DNA from: Ashinkailepas kermadecensis
Taxonomy: Eukaryota; Arthropoda; Thecostraca; Neolepadidae
NCBI GenBank assembly: GCA_034440615.1
Contig: JAOTOM010005049.1
Coordinates: 310,001 to 374,000 of the forward strand
Length of the DNA stretch: 64,000 bases
Direction: 5' to 3'
Part shown: positions 45,363 through 56,017 of the stretch, in pieces
Layout of the letters: each line of letters begins with the position of its first letter
How positions within the stretch are numbered: the stretch's first letter is position 1
The notes under the pieces: model-generated
What the model was told of the DNA's origin: nothing
Databases searched by the model: none
Seen by the model: only the letters and a program-made list of their open reading frames with translations
Program-made: the position numbers and the translations under genes

Positions 45363-47640
45363 GTTCGTTTTTGATCAAAATGTCATTGCCATGGCGATAG
45401 GTAGGCGTAGGTAGGTCCTAGGTTGAGGTAGGTACCTACCTAGGTACCTATTCTGTTGAGTTGGATAAATGGTAAATTTGTGCTTTGAGGTGTTTTATAA
45501 ATTCTTGGTATTTATGATTTGAATGCAATGTTTATGAATGTGACTAAAATGATGGGACCACTCATTTTCTGTGCAAATGCTTACTTTTCAGGCTGTGAGC
45601 AAAATAACACCAAAAAATGGCTTTGAGTTAGGCAACAGCATAAAAACAAATGCTTGAAAATAAAATATAAATGCAACATCACCTACTCTAACCTAGCCTA
45701 ACCTCCCTTTGGAGAAAGAAATATCCAAAAAAATATAATTAGGAAAATTTCAAACAATTTATTTTCTGGAAATTAAAAAAAAACCTAACCCAATCTAACC
45801 TAACCTAACATAAGCTGATTTTGAAGAAAATCTATCCATATTTTTGAACATTTTTGGGGAAACATTTTCACAAACTTTCAAACTTAAAAAACCGGTAAAT
45901 TTGGAGATGAGGGTAAATATTTATTTTTTGGAATTTAGTTAATTTTGGAATTTACCAAAATACCTACCTCAACAACATATAAACATATAAACATAATAAA
46001 CCGAATACCTGCGGATTGTGTATGCGCGCGAAATTGATATCGGCGAATTGAGGTGTTTTAATTGAATTCATTAGTCGGCATGGTTTTCTGGCGCAATAAT
46101 TATATCCGAAGATATCTACTATAAATGCTGGGAAAGCCGTAGCTGCAAACCTTCAAGTGTTGGCTGCAGCCCGTCAAGGGATCCGAAGGATGCCCAGATT
46201 TCATCGACCAGATTTGATCATTTAGCGCCAATCACGCCGACATAAATGTCGGTGTTTGCCTTTTCTTCCGCCATTTTTTTAAAATATCTTTTCATATCAT
46301 TTTATATCATTTTTATATCTTGCACAAATAAAAACCGGGTAAGTCATAAGACCAAACTTTGCGATCATATGTAACGCAATCTCCTACCACCTCGTTCGAC
46401 AATGCGAAATTTTACCTAATTTGTGGAGGGATAATGGACAAGCTTCAGGACTATATTCGATTATTTTGGCATTGTGTGACCGGCATCTGGCCACATCTAG
46501 GTCACCGGTGGTCATTGGTCTCTGTTTACCTCAGTTGGCCCTGGCGACCACTTTTTTGCCGGAGACATATATTGGGGAAATTTGGCGGCGAATTCGTATT
46601 CAGGGCATAGTTCCTTCTCTTACTGGCCTCGTACATTAAATCAGCTGGTCAAAATGTGTGGGCAACGTTTCAGAGGTCGTCTGTAACGAGTGACATTGTT
46701 TGACCTCGTTTTGTCCAGAATGCCGACCAAGGATAGTTTTCCGGCACTGATTTACGTAGAGATGACTGCTTTGTCATTTGAGTCGAATTTTATTAGTTTC
46801 AAATGAAATGCACACTGATTTCCCATCGGAAACAATGGCAAAGATCCCATCCCTTTTCTGGTGACCTAGGAGGTCGGCATATGATATGTCCATGCAATAT
46901 CCATCGTTTATATGTGAAAATAAGGCCTGCACGCTGGTGCTTTGGTTCTGTGAATAAAATACAAGGTTCCATCATAGCGGAGGGTTCTAGAAAGTCCCAT
47001 CCCCGATAATCCCGCCGAGTAAGTTTCCATAAGCCAGACGGGTGCGTGTTAGAAGAGGCCAATGTTATCTGACGTAATTTTGACTTCAATCTAAAACTAC
47101 GTATGTTCTGAGTTCGTGCTATGCCTAAGGACCTCTCCATTACTTTCGGAACCATACACTCAGGTCCAGCAGTATTCTTAGGAAACAGTTGAAGTATTCT
47201 TTCGCCTTTCCCTTACTAAGTAATAAATAAAGTAATACATATACATACATACATATAATACATACATGCATATAAAGTAATATAAAGTATAAGTGATAAA
47301 TGGAGTTATGCCCCGGTCTTGTTACTCTATTTGAACAAGACACGGCAACTAACAGGCTAAAGTGACTGTTGTATTGCACACATTTTGAAGATTGACGTAC
47401 TAATCATAGGCTAGTGGTTGGGGCCTGGTTAATTTTACTTGTTTGTAATGCCTGGCTAATAATGTTTAATATCTTTAATCCTATGGTCTACCAATACGCT
47501 GTTATTTTTCTGCCCTGCCCAACAATGGATGGGAAAAACGTAAGGTTCATGGAATACTTGAGAGGGGGCGGGCCCTCTTCAAATGACCGCCCGCCCCCGG
47601 GACCATATCCTGGCTACGCCACTGCCTTTACCAGGTTGGC
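45363..47640. other. Non-coding AT-rich stretch with CCTAACC tracts
   Basis: 45400-45460 is a GGTAGGTACCTACC palindromic tract; 45680-45820 holds several CTAACCTAACC tracts. An ACATACAT/TATAAAGTA tract is at 47235-47290. A MITE-like right edge CTGGCTACGCCACTGC occurs at 47610. No gene recognised. Confidence 0.5.
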
Positions 47641-47659
47641 GTTGGCTGTGCTTGCCCAG

Positions 47660-47910
47660 ATCACACCAAAATCGGCCTGACATTGGCACAACGTGTTGCC
47701 ATCGGAGCACCGCGGTCGAACCTTCGGCTGTGACAATCCGTGCGAACTGAGCGCACCATCATCCTGAAAACTCGGCTTGCTCGACCCGCCATGTTTGAAC
47801 GATGTCGGGCTAACGTTAAATTGGTGTCAGCAATGACACCAAAATCCCATATCTGGATTGCAGCTTCGAGTTCGACCACACCGATAGAATATCTGGTCGG
47901 TCCGATTGCG
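47660..47910 (-). pseudogene. LINE reverse-transcriptase thumb fragment
   Basis: The minus strand reads VELEAAIQIWDFGVIADTNLTLARHRSNMAGRASRVFRMMVRS. The pattern xxxxxDLGVxxDxxLTFxxHIxxxxxKAxxxLGxxxR is well known in Jockey/CR1-type RTs just after the catalytic palm. Only this short piece survives and it drifts out of frame afterwards. A dead insertion upstream of SPPL3. Confidence 0.5.
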
Positions 47911-48078
47911 AGCGCGCGCCTGAGGATAACGTTGAACGCTTCTCAGTTTGAATGACTGAAAGTGGGTCGAATCCATGCACGTCGAAAGATAATCCCTGTA
48001 TAATTGACTATGCCCTGAGACAGTTCAGATCAACGAAGCGAAAACCATTAGCGGGGCAGCAAATATTGCGGTCACTCG

Positions 48079-48182
48079 TACCGTCATTTGTGACGTCAGT
48101 TGTGACGTCAGGTGTGCCGTCAGTTGTGACGTCAGGTGTGACGTTGGTTGTGACGTCAGTTGTGACGTCAGTTGTGCCGCCC
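48079..48182 (+). promoter_or_regulatory. 12-bp tandem array of CRE palindromes (TGACGTCA)
   Basis: Perfect TGACGTCA sites start at 48091, 48103, 48127, 48151 and 48163. Degenerate ones (TGCCGTCA, TGACGTTG, TGCCGCCC) occur at 48115, 48139 and 48175, an exact 12-bp period. TGACGTCA is the consensus for CREB/ATF bZIP factors. The array ends ~20 bp before the proposed non-coding first exon boundary of SPPL3, so a promoter role is plausible but inferred. It could also be a chance 12-bp minisatellite. Confidence 0.6.
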
Positions 48183-48203
48183 GGTGTTAGTTGCAGAGGT
48201 TAG

Positions 48204-48297
48204 GTATGTAGTGTCTCAGCCCACCATGCAACCTGTAATACTGACCGCTTGTTTTTATGTTGCTCCTGATGACCACTCACTTTTGTTTCCTTTTCAG
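48204..48297 (+). other. SPPL3: Proposed 5' UTR intron of SPPL3
   Basis: Donor GGTTAG/GTATGT at 48204 and acceptor TTTGTTTCCTTTTCAG ending at 48297 define a 94-bp intron. The acceptor has a strong pyrimidine tract. The following exon carries the ATG 109 bp later. Without transcripts the donor choice is tentative. Confidence 0.45.
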
Positions 48298-48406
48298 GTG
48301 TCAGTGAGGAACGCAACTCAGCATTCTCCACTCATGTGATAGTGATCCGTTGCTTAAGCTTCCCGGCTGATAACTGTGATTGTGGTGAAGGAAGACACCA
48401 GCAACA

Positions 48407-48432
48407 ATGACGTCTTCTGATGCTGACTACCA
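48407..48432 (+). CDS. SPPL3: SPPL3 (signal peptide peptidase-like 3), first coding exon
   Basis: ATG at 48407 (context CAACAATGA) encodes MTSSDADY and two bases of the next codon, then a consensus donor GTAAGT at 48433. Joined to the exon at 49581 the reading frame continues to VVDSSRVSTF, as in SPPL3, whose N-terminus is short and ends in an aromatic residue just before this motif. The leader exon 48298-48406 begins after a strong acceptor. Such a tiny coding exon is too short to be seen by open-frame search; the evidence is the exact phase match and the downstream homology. Confidence 0.72.
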
Positions 48433-49580
48433 GTAAGTGTATCGGGTTGTGCATAATATTTACCAACGGCTATACAAATTAATGTTCTGTGCGGTGCGGC
48501 GCGAATGATGTTGTGATTGGTGCATCGTCAACATTGACATGCATTTGCTTAACCAACGCAACTGGCCTGTGGCCTCCCATGCGCTATATGGGCAAACAGT
48601 TAATTCCGTACAAATATGACGGGATCTTAGAGCGTTGGTCCGCTGCACGATCACTGCAGTGGGTAGGCCCCTAAAACCTCAATAAATAACTCAGTGTTGT
48701 TCCCAAGGTTCAATATTCCGTGTGGGTAGGTTTGGGGCCGTTGTGGGGAATGCGGGCATCACGAGGTGTAAAGTGTGCTCGTGGAAGTTTAATTATGGTA
48801 TGTGTCGTGCCAAACTGTATAATGACGTGAATATGTGTAAAATGGTGTCGTGCAACTTGCGTAGCAAATGTACGATTCATCACTGACAAATCTAGTCGGG
48901 TCTATTTCACCGATTATGTGGGATGGGGGGGAGAAGAAAATCCTTCGGATTGGCCAATCTGCACAAATGCGGTGTTATTCTGGGCGTGGACTTTTCCGGA
49001 AGAGCTACATGGTGCCGACTGCATGCGCTCCGCCCTGGATCCGTCAGATCAGCGCGTGAGTCAGATGAGGCCGTTGCTGAGTCCGCAACAGTGCTGATGC
49101 ATATTGTCAGGTGCGTAACCCTAGCTGACTAGGTGTGTGACCTCGGCTGACCATGTGTGTCAGGTATGTTACCTCGGCTGATCAATTGTCAGGTGTGTGA
49201 CCTTGGTTGACCAGGTGTGTGTCAGGTGTGTGACATTGGCTAACCAGGTGTGTGTCAGGTTTGTGACCTTGGATGATCAGATGTGTGTCAGGTGTGTGAC
49301 CTTGGCTGACCAGGTGTGTGTCAGGTGTGTGACCTTGGCTGATCAGATGTATGGCAGGTGTGTGACCTTGGCTGATCAGATATGTGTCAGGTGTGTGACT
49401 TTGGTTGACCAAGTGTGCGTCAGGTGTGTGACCTTGGCTGACCAGGTGTGTGTCAGGTGTGTGGCCTTGGATGATCAGATGTGTGTCAGGTGTGTGACCT
49501 TGGCTGACCAGGTGTGTGTCAGGTATGTGACCTTGGCTCCTGGCAACGGGTCCGTGTGCTCACATTGTGCCCGCTTGCAG
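48433..49580 (+). other. SPPL3: SPPL3 intron 1 (between coding exons)
   Basis: A 1,148-bp intron with GTAAGT donor and a GTGCCCGCTTGCAG acceptor. Its last third is filled by the 33-bp minisatellite (49106-49540), which stops about 40 bp before the acceptor. Short frames inside are not genes. Confidence 0.65.
49106..49540. repeat. 33-bp minisatellite, about 13 copies
   Basis: Units TGTGTCAGGTGTGTGACCTTGGCTGA(C/T)CAG(G/A) recur every ~33 bp with small variations. 33 bp keeps frames open on both strands; the resulting Cys/Val/Thr/Leu-rich 161-codon frame is a shadow that also overruns the true exon. Confidence 0.95.
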
Positions 49581-49658
49581 GACGTTTTCCGTGGTGGACT
49601 CGTCTCGCGTGTCCACCTTTGTCATCTCCATACTGCTCATCGTGTATGGCTCCTTCAG
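49581..49658 (+). CDS. SPPL3: SPPL3 second coding exon (first membrane span)
   Basis: Bounded by GCTTGCAG and GTGAGC, this 78-bp exon encodes TFSVVDSSRV and [16 protein letters not shown]. The SPPL3 N-terminus known from animals has the pattern [24 protein letters not shown], so identity is very high and specific to SPPL3 rather than SPP or SPPL2. The span [16 protein letters not shown] is transmembrane segment 1. SPPL3 is a nine-span GxGD aspartyl protease of the Golgi that cleaves type II membrane proteins, notably glycosyltransferases. The exon ends in phase 2 (SF then AG of Arg). The YD and GxGD catalytic exons are not in this window as far as I can see. Confidence 0.85.
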
Positions 49659-49708
49659 GTGAGCTCACAACACCCAGACTAATGCGTTCTCTGGCGTGTG
49701 ATGTTATC

Positions 49709-49950
49709 GCACTGTGTTATCGTATATTCACGGCAGTCGACTCGCTGAGGGACCTCGCTCGTAACACCACACTGTGTTACCGTATATTCACGGCAGTCGA
49801 CTCGCTGAGGGACCTCGCTCGTAACACCGCACTGTGTTACCGTATATACACGGGAGTCGTCCCGCTCAGGGACGTTACTCGTAACACCGCACTATGGCAT
49901 CGTATATACACGGCAGTCGTCTCGCTCAGGGACGTTACTCGTAACATCGC
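49709..49950. repeat. 60-bp tandem repeat, four copies
   Basis: CACTGTGTTACCGTATATTC and CGGCAGTCGACTCGCTGAGG words start near 49711, 49771, 49831 and 49891. Located in the SPPL3 intron just after exon 2. Confidence 0.95.
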
Positions 49951-50814
49951 AAACACAGTACAGTGTCGACAGGTCGTGTGCACGTCGGTGTACAACTTGC
50001 GAAGCGGTATGGTGATGTGTAAAGCAGAGAAGGCCATGACCAGAGTTGGATTTGCACTTTGTAACCCTGGATGTGGAGAGGAAAATTGTTGACTGGTGGT
50101 ATACGAAGATGATATTTGCCTTCAAATGTGTTACATCAGAATCTCGTTTTGCACTTTCCAGTGAACCTTGAACACAATCACAGGGCAGTTCATTATCAAA
50201 CAGCACCATTCAGCCTCCATATGAGAAAAATGTGATAATAATTTTCTGGAGAAGATAATGTTCTGGATGCCAGTTGACAGTACGTTGCCAGTTATGGATG
50301 TCGCCTCAGCCAATTATCTAGAACCCGAAAATTAAGCAAAATCACAATCCTCAAAACCTCCTATGTTGCAAAACCTCGATATCTTAAAACCCCCGAATCC
50401 CTCCAACTCCCGAATTCCTCAAAGTGCCGCATGTTTCAAATCTCCGAAATCAGCTAACAACGATCATACAACTAGCAATGTAAAGCAGACTACTTTGGGC
50501 CGTATTGCGGTGCGAAGGGCGCCTTGACAAGCCTACAGTACCGTGCAAACTGGGTATAACTAGCTGGATATCACAGCATTGGTCAATTAATTCTCATTTC
50601 CTCGTTCTCAGTGGTCATGTGAGGGTTTTCGTAATCCAACCGGTGCAGAGATGTGGATCATGCAACCACCTCGCCCATTCTCCAGTTGGCCAACTTTCAG
50701 AAGCTTCGTGATTGGAGTCTGTATTCCAATAAGCGCCAGCCATTTGGGCTAGCAGTCACTTTTTCCACGGTACTGTTACGGCTCAGTCCGAATTTTTGCA
50801 CGTTTCATACGGCT
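49951..50814. other. Non-coding stretch (probable SPPL3 intron)
   Basis: Unique AT-rich sequence. 50330-50460 repeats short CCCGAAT/CTCCGAA/AAAACCTC words, a degenerate ~15-bp pattern. No exon with SPPL3 residues recognised. Confidence 0.45.
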
Positions 50815-51246
50815 CGGGCCGTCATGGAAGACGGCTGCGGCGGGCGCCACTGTCTGAAGCGAGCCTCAGAGGCAGCTCCTCCGTCATGTAAGACGGCTGC
50901 GGCTGGCGCCGCTGTCTGAAGCGAGCCTCAGAGGCAGCTCCTCCGTCATGTAAGACGGCTGCGGCGGGCGCCACTGTCTCTGAAGCGATCCTCAGAGGAA
51001 GCTCGGGCCGTCGTGGAAGACGGCTGCGGCGGGCGCCACTGTCTCTGAAGCGAGCCTCAGAGGCAGCTCCTCCGTCATGTAAGACGGCTGCGGCGGGCGC
51101 CACTGTCTCTGAAGCGATCCTCAGAGGAAGCTCGGGCCGTCGTGGAAGACGGCTGCGGCGGGCACCACTGTCTCTGAAGCGAGCCTCAGAGGCAGCTCCT
51201 CCGTCATGTAAGACGGCTGCGGCGGGCGCCACTGTCTCTGAAGCGA
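50815..51246. repeat. 62-65-bp GC-rich minisatellite, about 7 copies
   Basis: GACGGCTGCGGCGGGCGCCA recurs at 50830, 50892, 50954, 51019, 51083, 51148 and 51212. Two alternating subtypes exist, one with GGCAGCTCCTCCGTCATGTAA and one with GGAAGCTCGGGCCGTCGTGG, suggesting higher-order duplication of unit pairs. Confidence 0.95.
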
Positions 51247-51249
51247 GTG

Positions 51250-51480
51250 TGCGTGACGAAAAGTGCCGCGCCGCCGAGCGGGGCGGGGCCGGCGGCCGCG
51301 CAACCTTGGCGCGTCACGGTCCGTGACGCGCCGCGGACTGCGTGACCACGACGGCGACCACGGCACGTCACCCGACCAGGTCGCCCTGGTTGACCTTGGG
51401 CCTGCCAGCGTCGGCACGACACTCCGATCCCCCCGCCTCAAATGCACGGGGCGATACGGTCGGATTTCATTTGTCACTGG
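51250..51480. other. GC-rich island with perfect 25-bp palindrome
   Basis: Contains GCGGGGCGGGGCCGGCGGCC and the palindrome GGCGCGTCACGG-T-CCGTGACGCGCC at 51309-51333 (12-bp perfect arms). It has the look of a CpG island, but no exon or promoter for a known gene was identified. Confidence 0.5.
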
Positions 51481-52242
51481 TTGAGACGTGCGGGCAGGTG
51501 TTCACCAGTCGGACGGGGACTAGACTATCTGTTTCATGGTCTGGGGTAGGCCGGTGGATAAACTGTTTTTATATGACCTGGGCAGAACGGGATTACTTCG
51601 GGCCAATCAACTCGTTCATAAGCATGTCGCACATCGAGCCTTTTCCATTGCTTTGATTTTGTTCAGTTTAATAGTTTGTGAAGGCTCTTGCGGTCTGTCT
51701 GGTTATTACCGTTGTCATATATGCTACTAGAACAGACGCCTGACAGTGTGGCCAATTGTTAGGAATTTTCTGCTTTGGGGATATTTTCGTTATTATTCGA
51801 CATTCATCTTGCCGAAAGCAAGCCTTCCTCGTTTCAAAAACCCTTGAAGTGTACCCGAATTCATACCCTGAGTAGAACGATCAGATTTTCACAGGTTGCT
51901 TGAGCTGAATAGGAAATCCGAGTTGGGCGGAGCAAGCGGTTTCTGGGATGCCACAATTTCAACAAGTTTCTTGAGTTTCACAAGAACTGATTTCACTATA
52001 GGTAATCAGTTTGATCATTTGAAGGAATCAAATTTCCTACATCAAATGCCTCAAACTTCGAGAAAATTGCTGTTTGTGTGATTTTATTATTGGCAGTTTG
52101 AGAGGAGGAAATTTCCTTTCATACCCATGTGTATATCTTTCCGTACGTGACTACACGAACCTTTCTAAGTTTATAACCTTCGAGATGGAAAGGTTGTAAA
52201 TTTACGGATACATCGACACACGCTGTTGTTAGTGCGTGAAGT
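51481..52242. other. Non-coding stretch
   Basis: Unique AT-rich DNA, no gene or transposon recognised. Confidence 0.45.
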
Positions 52243-52540
52243 CGGGACACGATTTGCTACTGCCAGGTGCCAGACGTCGGGGACACGATTTCCTACTGCC
52301 AGGTGCCAGATGTCGGGGACACGATTTCCTACTGCCAGGTGCCAGATGTCGGGGACACGATTTCCTACTGCCAGATGTCGGGGACACGATTTCCTACTGC
52401 CAGGTGCCAGATGTCGGGGACACGATTTCCTACTGCCAGGTGCCAGATGTCGGGGACACGATTTCCTACTGCCAGGTGCCAGATGTCGGGGACACGATTT
52501 CCTACTGCCAGGTGCCAGATGTCGGGGACAATATGTCCTG
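52243..52540. repeat. 36-bp minisatellite, about 8 copies
   Basis: Units CAGGTGCCAGATGTCGGGGA followed by CACGATTTCCTACTGC repeat at 36-bp steps (52279, 52315, 52351 and so on), with one 29-bp unit lacking AGGTGCC near 52370. All frames are open; none is a gene. Confidence 0.95.
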
Positions 52541-52658
52541 CTCCCGGGTATCAGATGGTTGTTAGTGCGCGAAGTCAGGGACACTACGTCCTACGTCCTA
52601 CGTCCTGGTAGTAGAAGAGCATACAGCTCTTCCCCATTGGTTATGACTGGCAAACAGC

Positions 52659-52820
52659 TGGGGACGAGTAGTCTAGGGATAAGTTGCCCGTCTCACAATC
52701 GAAAGATTGTGGGTTCGAATCTCACCTGTCGCTACTCTTCTCCCGCGGCCAATCGGCGTGAGAGATTGGCGACGCTACATAACTCAACGGTCGACGTGTC
52801 GTAAAACCGAACAACCAACC
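52659..52820 (+). mobile_element. tRNA-derived SINE, copy 1
   Basis: GGGGACGAGTAGTCTAGGGA opens a tRNA-like head. Box A-like TAGTCTAGGGA and box B GGGTTCGAATCTC flank a possible CTC anticodon loop (tRNA-Glu-like). A shared body follows (CCAATCGGCGTGAGAGATTG, then GACTCAACGGTCGACGTGTC-like) and an AACCAACC tail. Same family at 54484 and 63649. No clear target duplication. Confidence 0.85.
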
Positions 52821-54483
52821 AGCCCCATTCCCAGCCGATAAAGATGGTCCGGGTGGAGGTGCTCGCTTGCCAACTGCAGTGGACTGGCTGTTGCAAGTTC
52901 AGGCCGGATCTGTACTCACTGGCACTAAGCCGATGTCGCCCGAATTTCCCGGTGATGTTCAGGCAGCTCCGCTCTTACTTAGAATCTGCACCGTGATTAG
53001 CTGTCCACATGTGCACATTTTTGTATTCACGTGGCTGCAGTATGTGTCACAGTGCTCCCCTCTGAAGTGCTTATCGGAAGCATTCCATCACCGGATGTAC
53101 GGCGTCAGCTTAGCGTAGTCACTTATTAATCGCTAGAAAGTGTAAGATCGAAACCGTGGGGGAAGTGTATTATCGTGGCATGGTTTTGGTGTACTGCAGT
53201 ATTTATTATAAGCTAGTGGGATGCAGATTAAAATGGGCGATTGTGGTCAACATTGGACCATGAAACCTAGCCGCCGTAGTGGCCGTTGTTCTACGTGGTG
53301 CGATGTTGTCTACACCTGTAAATGGCCAATGTCTACACCTGTAAGAGGCAAGTGCGATAGCATCAACTAGGGTGGATTTCCTTGTCCCTACTTCAAGGTA
53401 AATGATAAAGTTTTCTTTACATGCAGAATCTGATATCAGCAGGCGGTAAGCAGGTATTCAGAATTGAGCTCGTTACCGGAAGCTGGTGCCTCAGATGCTG
53501 TTATTCTGGTCTGACAGGTAACGTCTGTCAACCGTTACGATATTCCTACCCAGGAAACGTCTGTCCACTGTTACGACAGTCCTACCCAGGAAACGTCTGT
53601 GAACCGTTTAAAAGCTTTGGTCTCTTGGTGTATCGTGTTGCAAACAAATGATTCAGCGTGTCATTGTGACTCAAAATTGAAACTGAGGGCGCACAATTTC
53701 TGGCATCTGTTCGTCGCTGGCCAAATTTGGCATGATCGAAATGGCCGTTGTGCCAATACAAATCCCGGAATATGAATACCGGAAATATGGAGCAGTGGTT
53801 TCATAGCTAGGACAATTTTCGTAGCTATTCAAACATAGTTCAACACAACATGATGGCAGAAATGCCAGAAATGCAAAAAGTGACATATTGCAAACTCGAT
53901 TGTTTACCAGGCTTCAGTGCATTTTAACCGTGCCGAAACCGGGCTTGACCTAGCATATAAACAATAAGTGATAGACGCGCTCCGTCATGCCATTCAACCG
54001 ACCGTCTGCTTGCGATGTCAACACCTGCCCCAGCCCGGCACCCGTCCTAATCACCACCTGCAGCCGAAATCAAAGGAAAAGGCGACTCATGTCTGTCTTG
54101 TGTGGCCATTCACCAGAAGTGCTGCTCACCATGCGTTTGGCCGGGAGCACCTGTTCTTCCCCGCCGAGCAGCACAACAGTGCCGCCGGCGCGGCGGCACA
54201 AGGTCACGTACGCCGGCTCACAGCTCATCAGGCGGCGCTGCACAGTCTCGCCCGTCGACGGGCCGCCACTTGTTTGGTTGGGGTGACCTCAACCGTCGCC
54301 GAGCAACGTCTGCTGACTTGTGTCGATCATGAGCTTATCTGTACCCCCGCCCAGCTACGCAGGTGTAGCCTTGGCAGGTCTTCATGTGTTCTTTATAATA
54401 ATTATGGTCTTCCAGGCGTAGAACTATCAATTAGTCAATTAGGAAAACTCATTTAAAATTTAGGAAAAAATATGAAACAGTCT
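52821..54483. other. Non-coding or unrecognised stretch
   Basis: 53405-53460 has an acceptor-like TTTTCTTTACATGCAG followed 19 bp later by GTAAGCAG, which could be a microexon but has no homology support. 53515-53605 repeats ACGTCTGT(C/G)(A/C)A(C/A)CGTT and CCTACCCAGGAA. The 162-codon frame at 53968-54456 (GC-rich) shows no domain and a competing frame is equally open. Confidence 0.4.
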
Positions 54484-54618
54484 GGGGGACGAATGGTCTA
54501 GGGAAAACTCATTTGAGTTATGCTACTTTCGCCCGCGACCAATCGGCGTGAGAGATTGGCGACGCTATATGACTCAACGGTCGACGTGTCGTAAAACCAA
54601 TAACCAACCAACCACTAC
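54484..54618 (+). mobile_element. tRNA-derived SINE, copy 2, internally deleted
   Basis: Begins GGGGGACGAATGGTCTAGGG, then jumps to CTACTTTCGCCCGCGACCAA, lacking the anticodon arm and box B, and ends with AACCAACCAACC. It cannot have an intact pol III promoter. Confidence 0.85.
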
Positions 54619-55079
54619 CAATCTCCGCGCGTAATAATTCGCCATGCTTAAAAAATGAACCTCAGCATTTGGTTTTATACCCGGGACATTAAAGCTCATT
54701 AGTGAAACAAATACTTTGGTAGTGATCAAATGCCTGATGGGAATGCTGGAAAACTAACGCAAGTAAACTTCACTCGCGAATTGGCTCGCATGATTTATAT
54801 CCTCGATGATTTATGGTTATACTGTTTTAATCATGAGCTTACGTAGAGCATAGAGCTGCTGGCATTGCCACTGGAAGATTTATATCGTACGGTGGGAGGG
54901 GAGTGGTAGGCTGTGTGGATATAGTGGAATCGACTGGAGTCCGTTGACGAAAATGTTTGCATTATATACGTCAGTAGGTAGGCGGGGACGTGTTCGATGT
55001 GTGCACCTGTAGGCGGGTGTACTCTCTGGGTGCGCGTCTGTGACGCCTGCGACTTAACTGCGTGCGATGATGTTTAAGG
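54619..55079. other. Non-coding stretch
   Basis: Unique AT-rich DNA leading to a G/T-rich transition at 54890; no feature recognised. Confidence 0.4.
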
Positions 55080-55560
55080 TGCGCGACGGTAGGGTGGAGA
55101 TGTGTGCCGTGATGCGTCTTTTGGCGAGGAGTACTTCTGGGTATACCTCGGTGGATGCGGGATGTGTTCTGGGCACATCTTCGTGGGTGAGAGATGTGTT
55201 CTGGTCATGTCCCCGTGGGTGGGGGAGGGACATGTTCTGGGTATGACTCAGCCTGGTTAGGGATGTGTTCTGGGTATGCCTTAGCCTAGTGAGGGATGTG
55301 TTCTGGGTATACCCTTGTGGGTTAGGGAAGGTGTTATGGGTGTACCTGGTGGGTCCGTGGGCGAACGATGTGTTCTGGGTATACCTCTGCCGGGTGAGGG
55401 ATGCGTTCTGGCCATGTCTCCGCCGGGTAAGGGATGTGTTCTGGCAATGTCTCCGCCGGCTGATGGTTGTGTTGTGGATACGTCTCCGTCGGCGAGAGGA
55501 GTGCTCTGGGTATACCTCCGTAGGTGAGGCATGTGTTTGAGGGCAAATGGTCGTGTGCAA
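55080..55560. repeat. Degenerate ~30-33-bp minisatellite (GATGTGTTCTGGGTATACCT)
   Basis: GTTCTGG(G/T)(T/C)AT and CGNNGGGTGAGGGATGTG words alternate through the stretch with variable spacing. Minus-strand frames (up to 268 codons, Thr/His/Pro/Arg-rich) are shadows. Confidence 0.85.
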
Positions 55561-55639
55561 AGGCTGGAGGTCTGTCGATGGGGTGTGGGCATTTCCAGTG
55601 TGTATGTCTGGAGGTGTAGGGTGTGCAGGTGTGCGTTCG

Positions 55640-55980
55640 TACGCCTCCCTGTTGCCGGACTGCAGAGCCGCCTCCACCTGACTCGTCTGGCTGTCGGCCG
55701 GAGCCGGCGGCAGGCGTGTGTCGTGCGTGACGTGAGCGCCGCCGCTGCACTGGCCGCGTCCGGCCCGCCGGACACCCCTCATCGCCGCACCAATTGGTGC
55801 GTCGTTGGCGGGAGGTAGTGGCGCGCCGCGCGGCCCGGCCCGGCCCGGCCATCAGCTGGCGCCGCCGACGCCGCTCCGGCGCCCGGTGGAGCGGTATGAG
55901 TGGAGAGGTCAGTGGGGACGGGATGTTGGAGGCGTGATGGGGAGAGTCATTGGGGACTTGGTAGGGAGAGGCGGCCAGCG
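55640..55980. other. GC-rich CpG-dense stretch, no gene assigned
   Basis: Includes GTGACGTGAGCGCCGCCG, CCCGGCCCGGCCCGGCC and CACCAATTGGTGCG. It could be a CpG island or an alternative promoter; there is no supported start codon or splice site. Confidence 0.35.
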
Positions 55981-56017
55981 GGACCACGGTGATTGTCAGG
56001 GGAAGTCTGGTGACCAT

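Noticed and set aside
49197..50092. Frames of 161 and 192 codons over SPPL3 exon 2
   Set aside because: They run through 33-bp and 60-bp minisatellites and read exon 2 out of the SPPL3 frame.
52659..52735. Functional tRNA gene
   Set aside because: The tRNA-like head is followed by the same SINE body as at 54484 and 63649, and the cloverleaf is imperfect.
53425..53445. 19-bp microexon of SPPL3
   Set aside because: Splice-like borders only; the encoded residues do not match the expected SPPL3 continuation.
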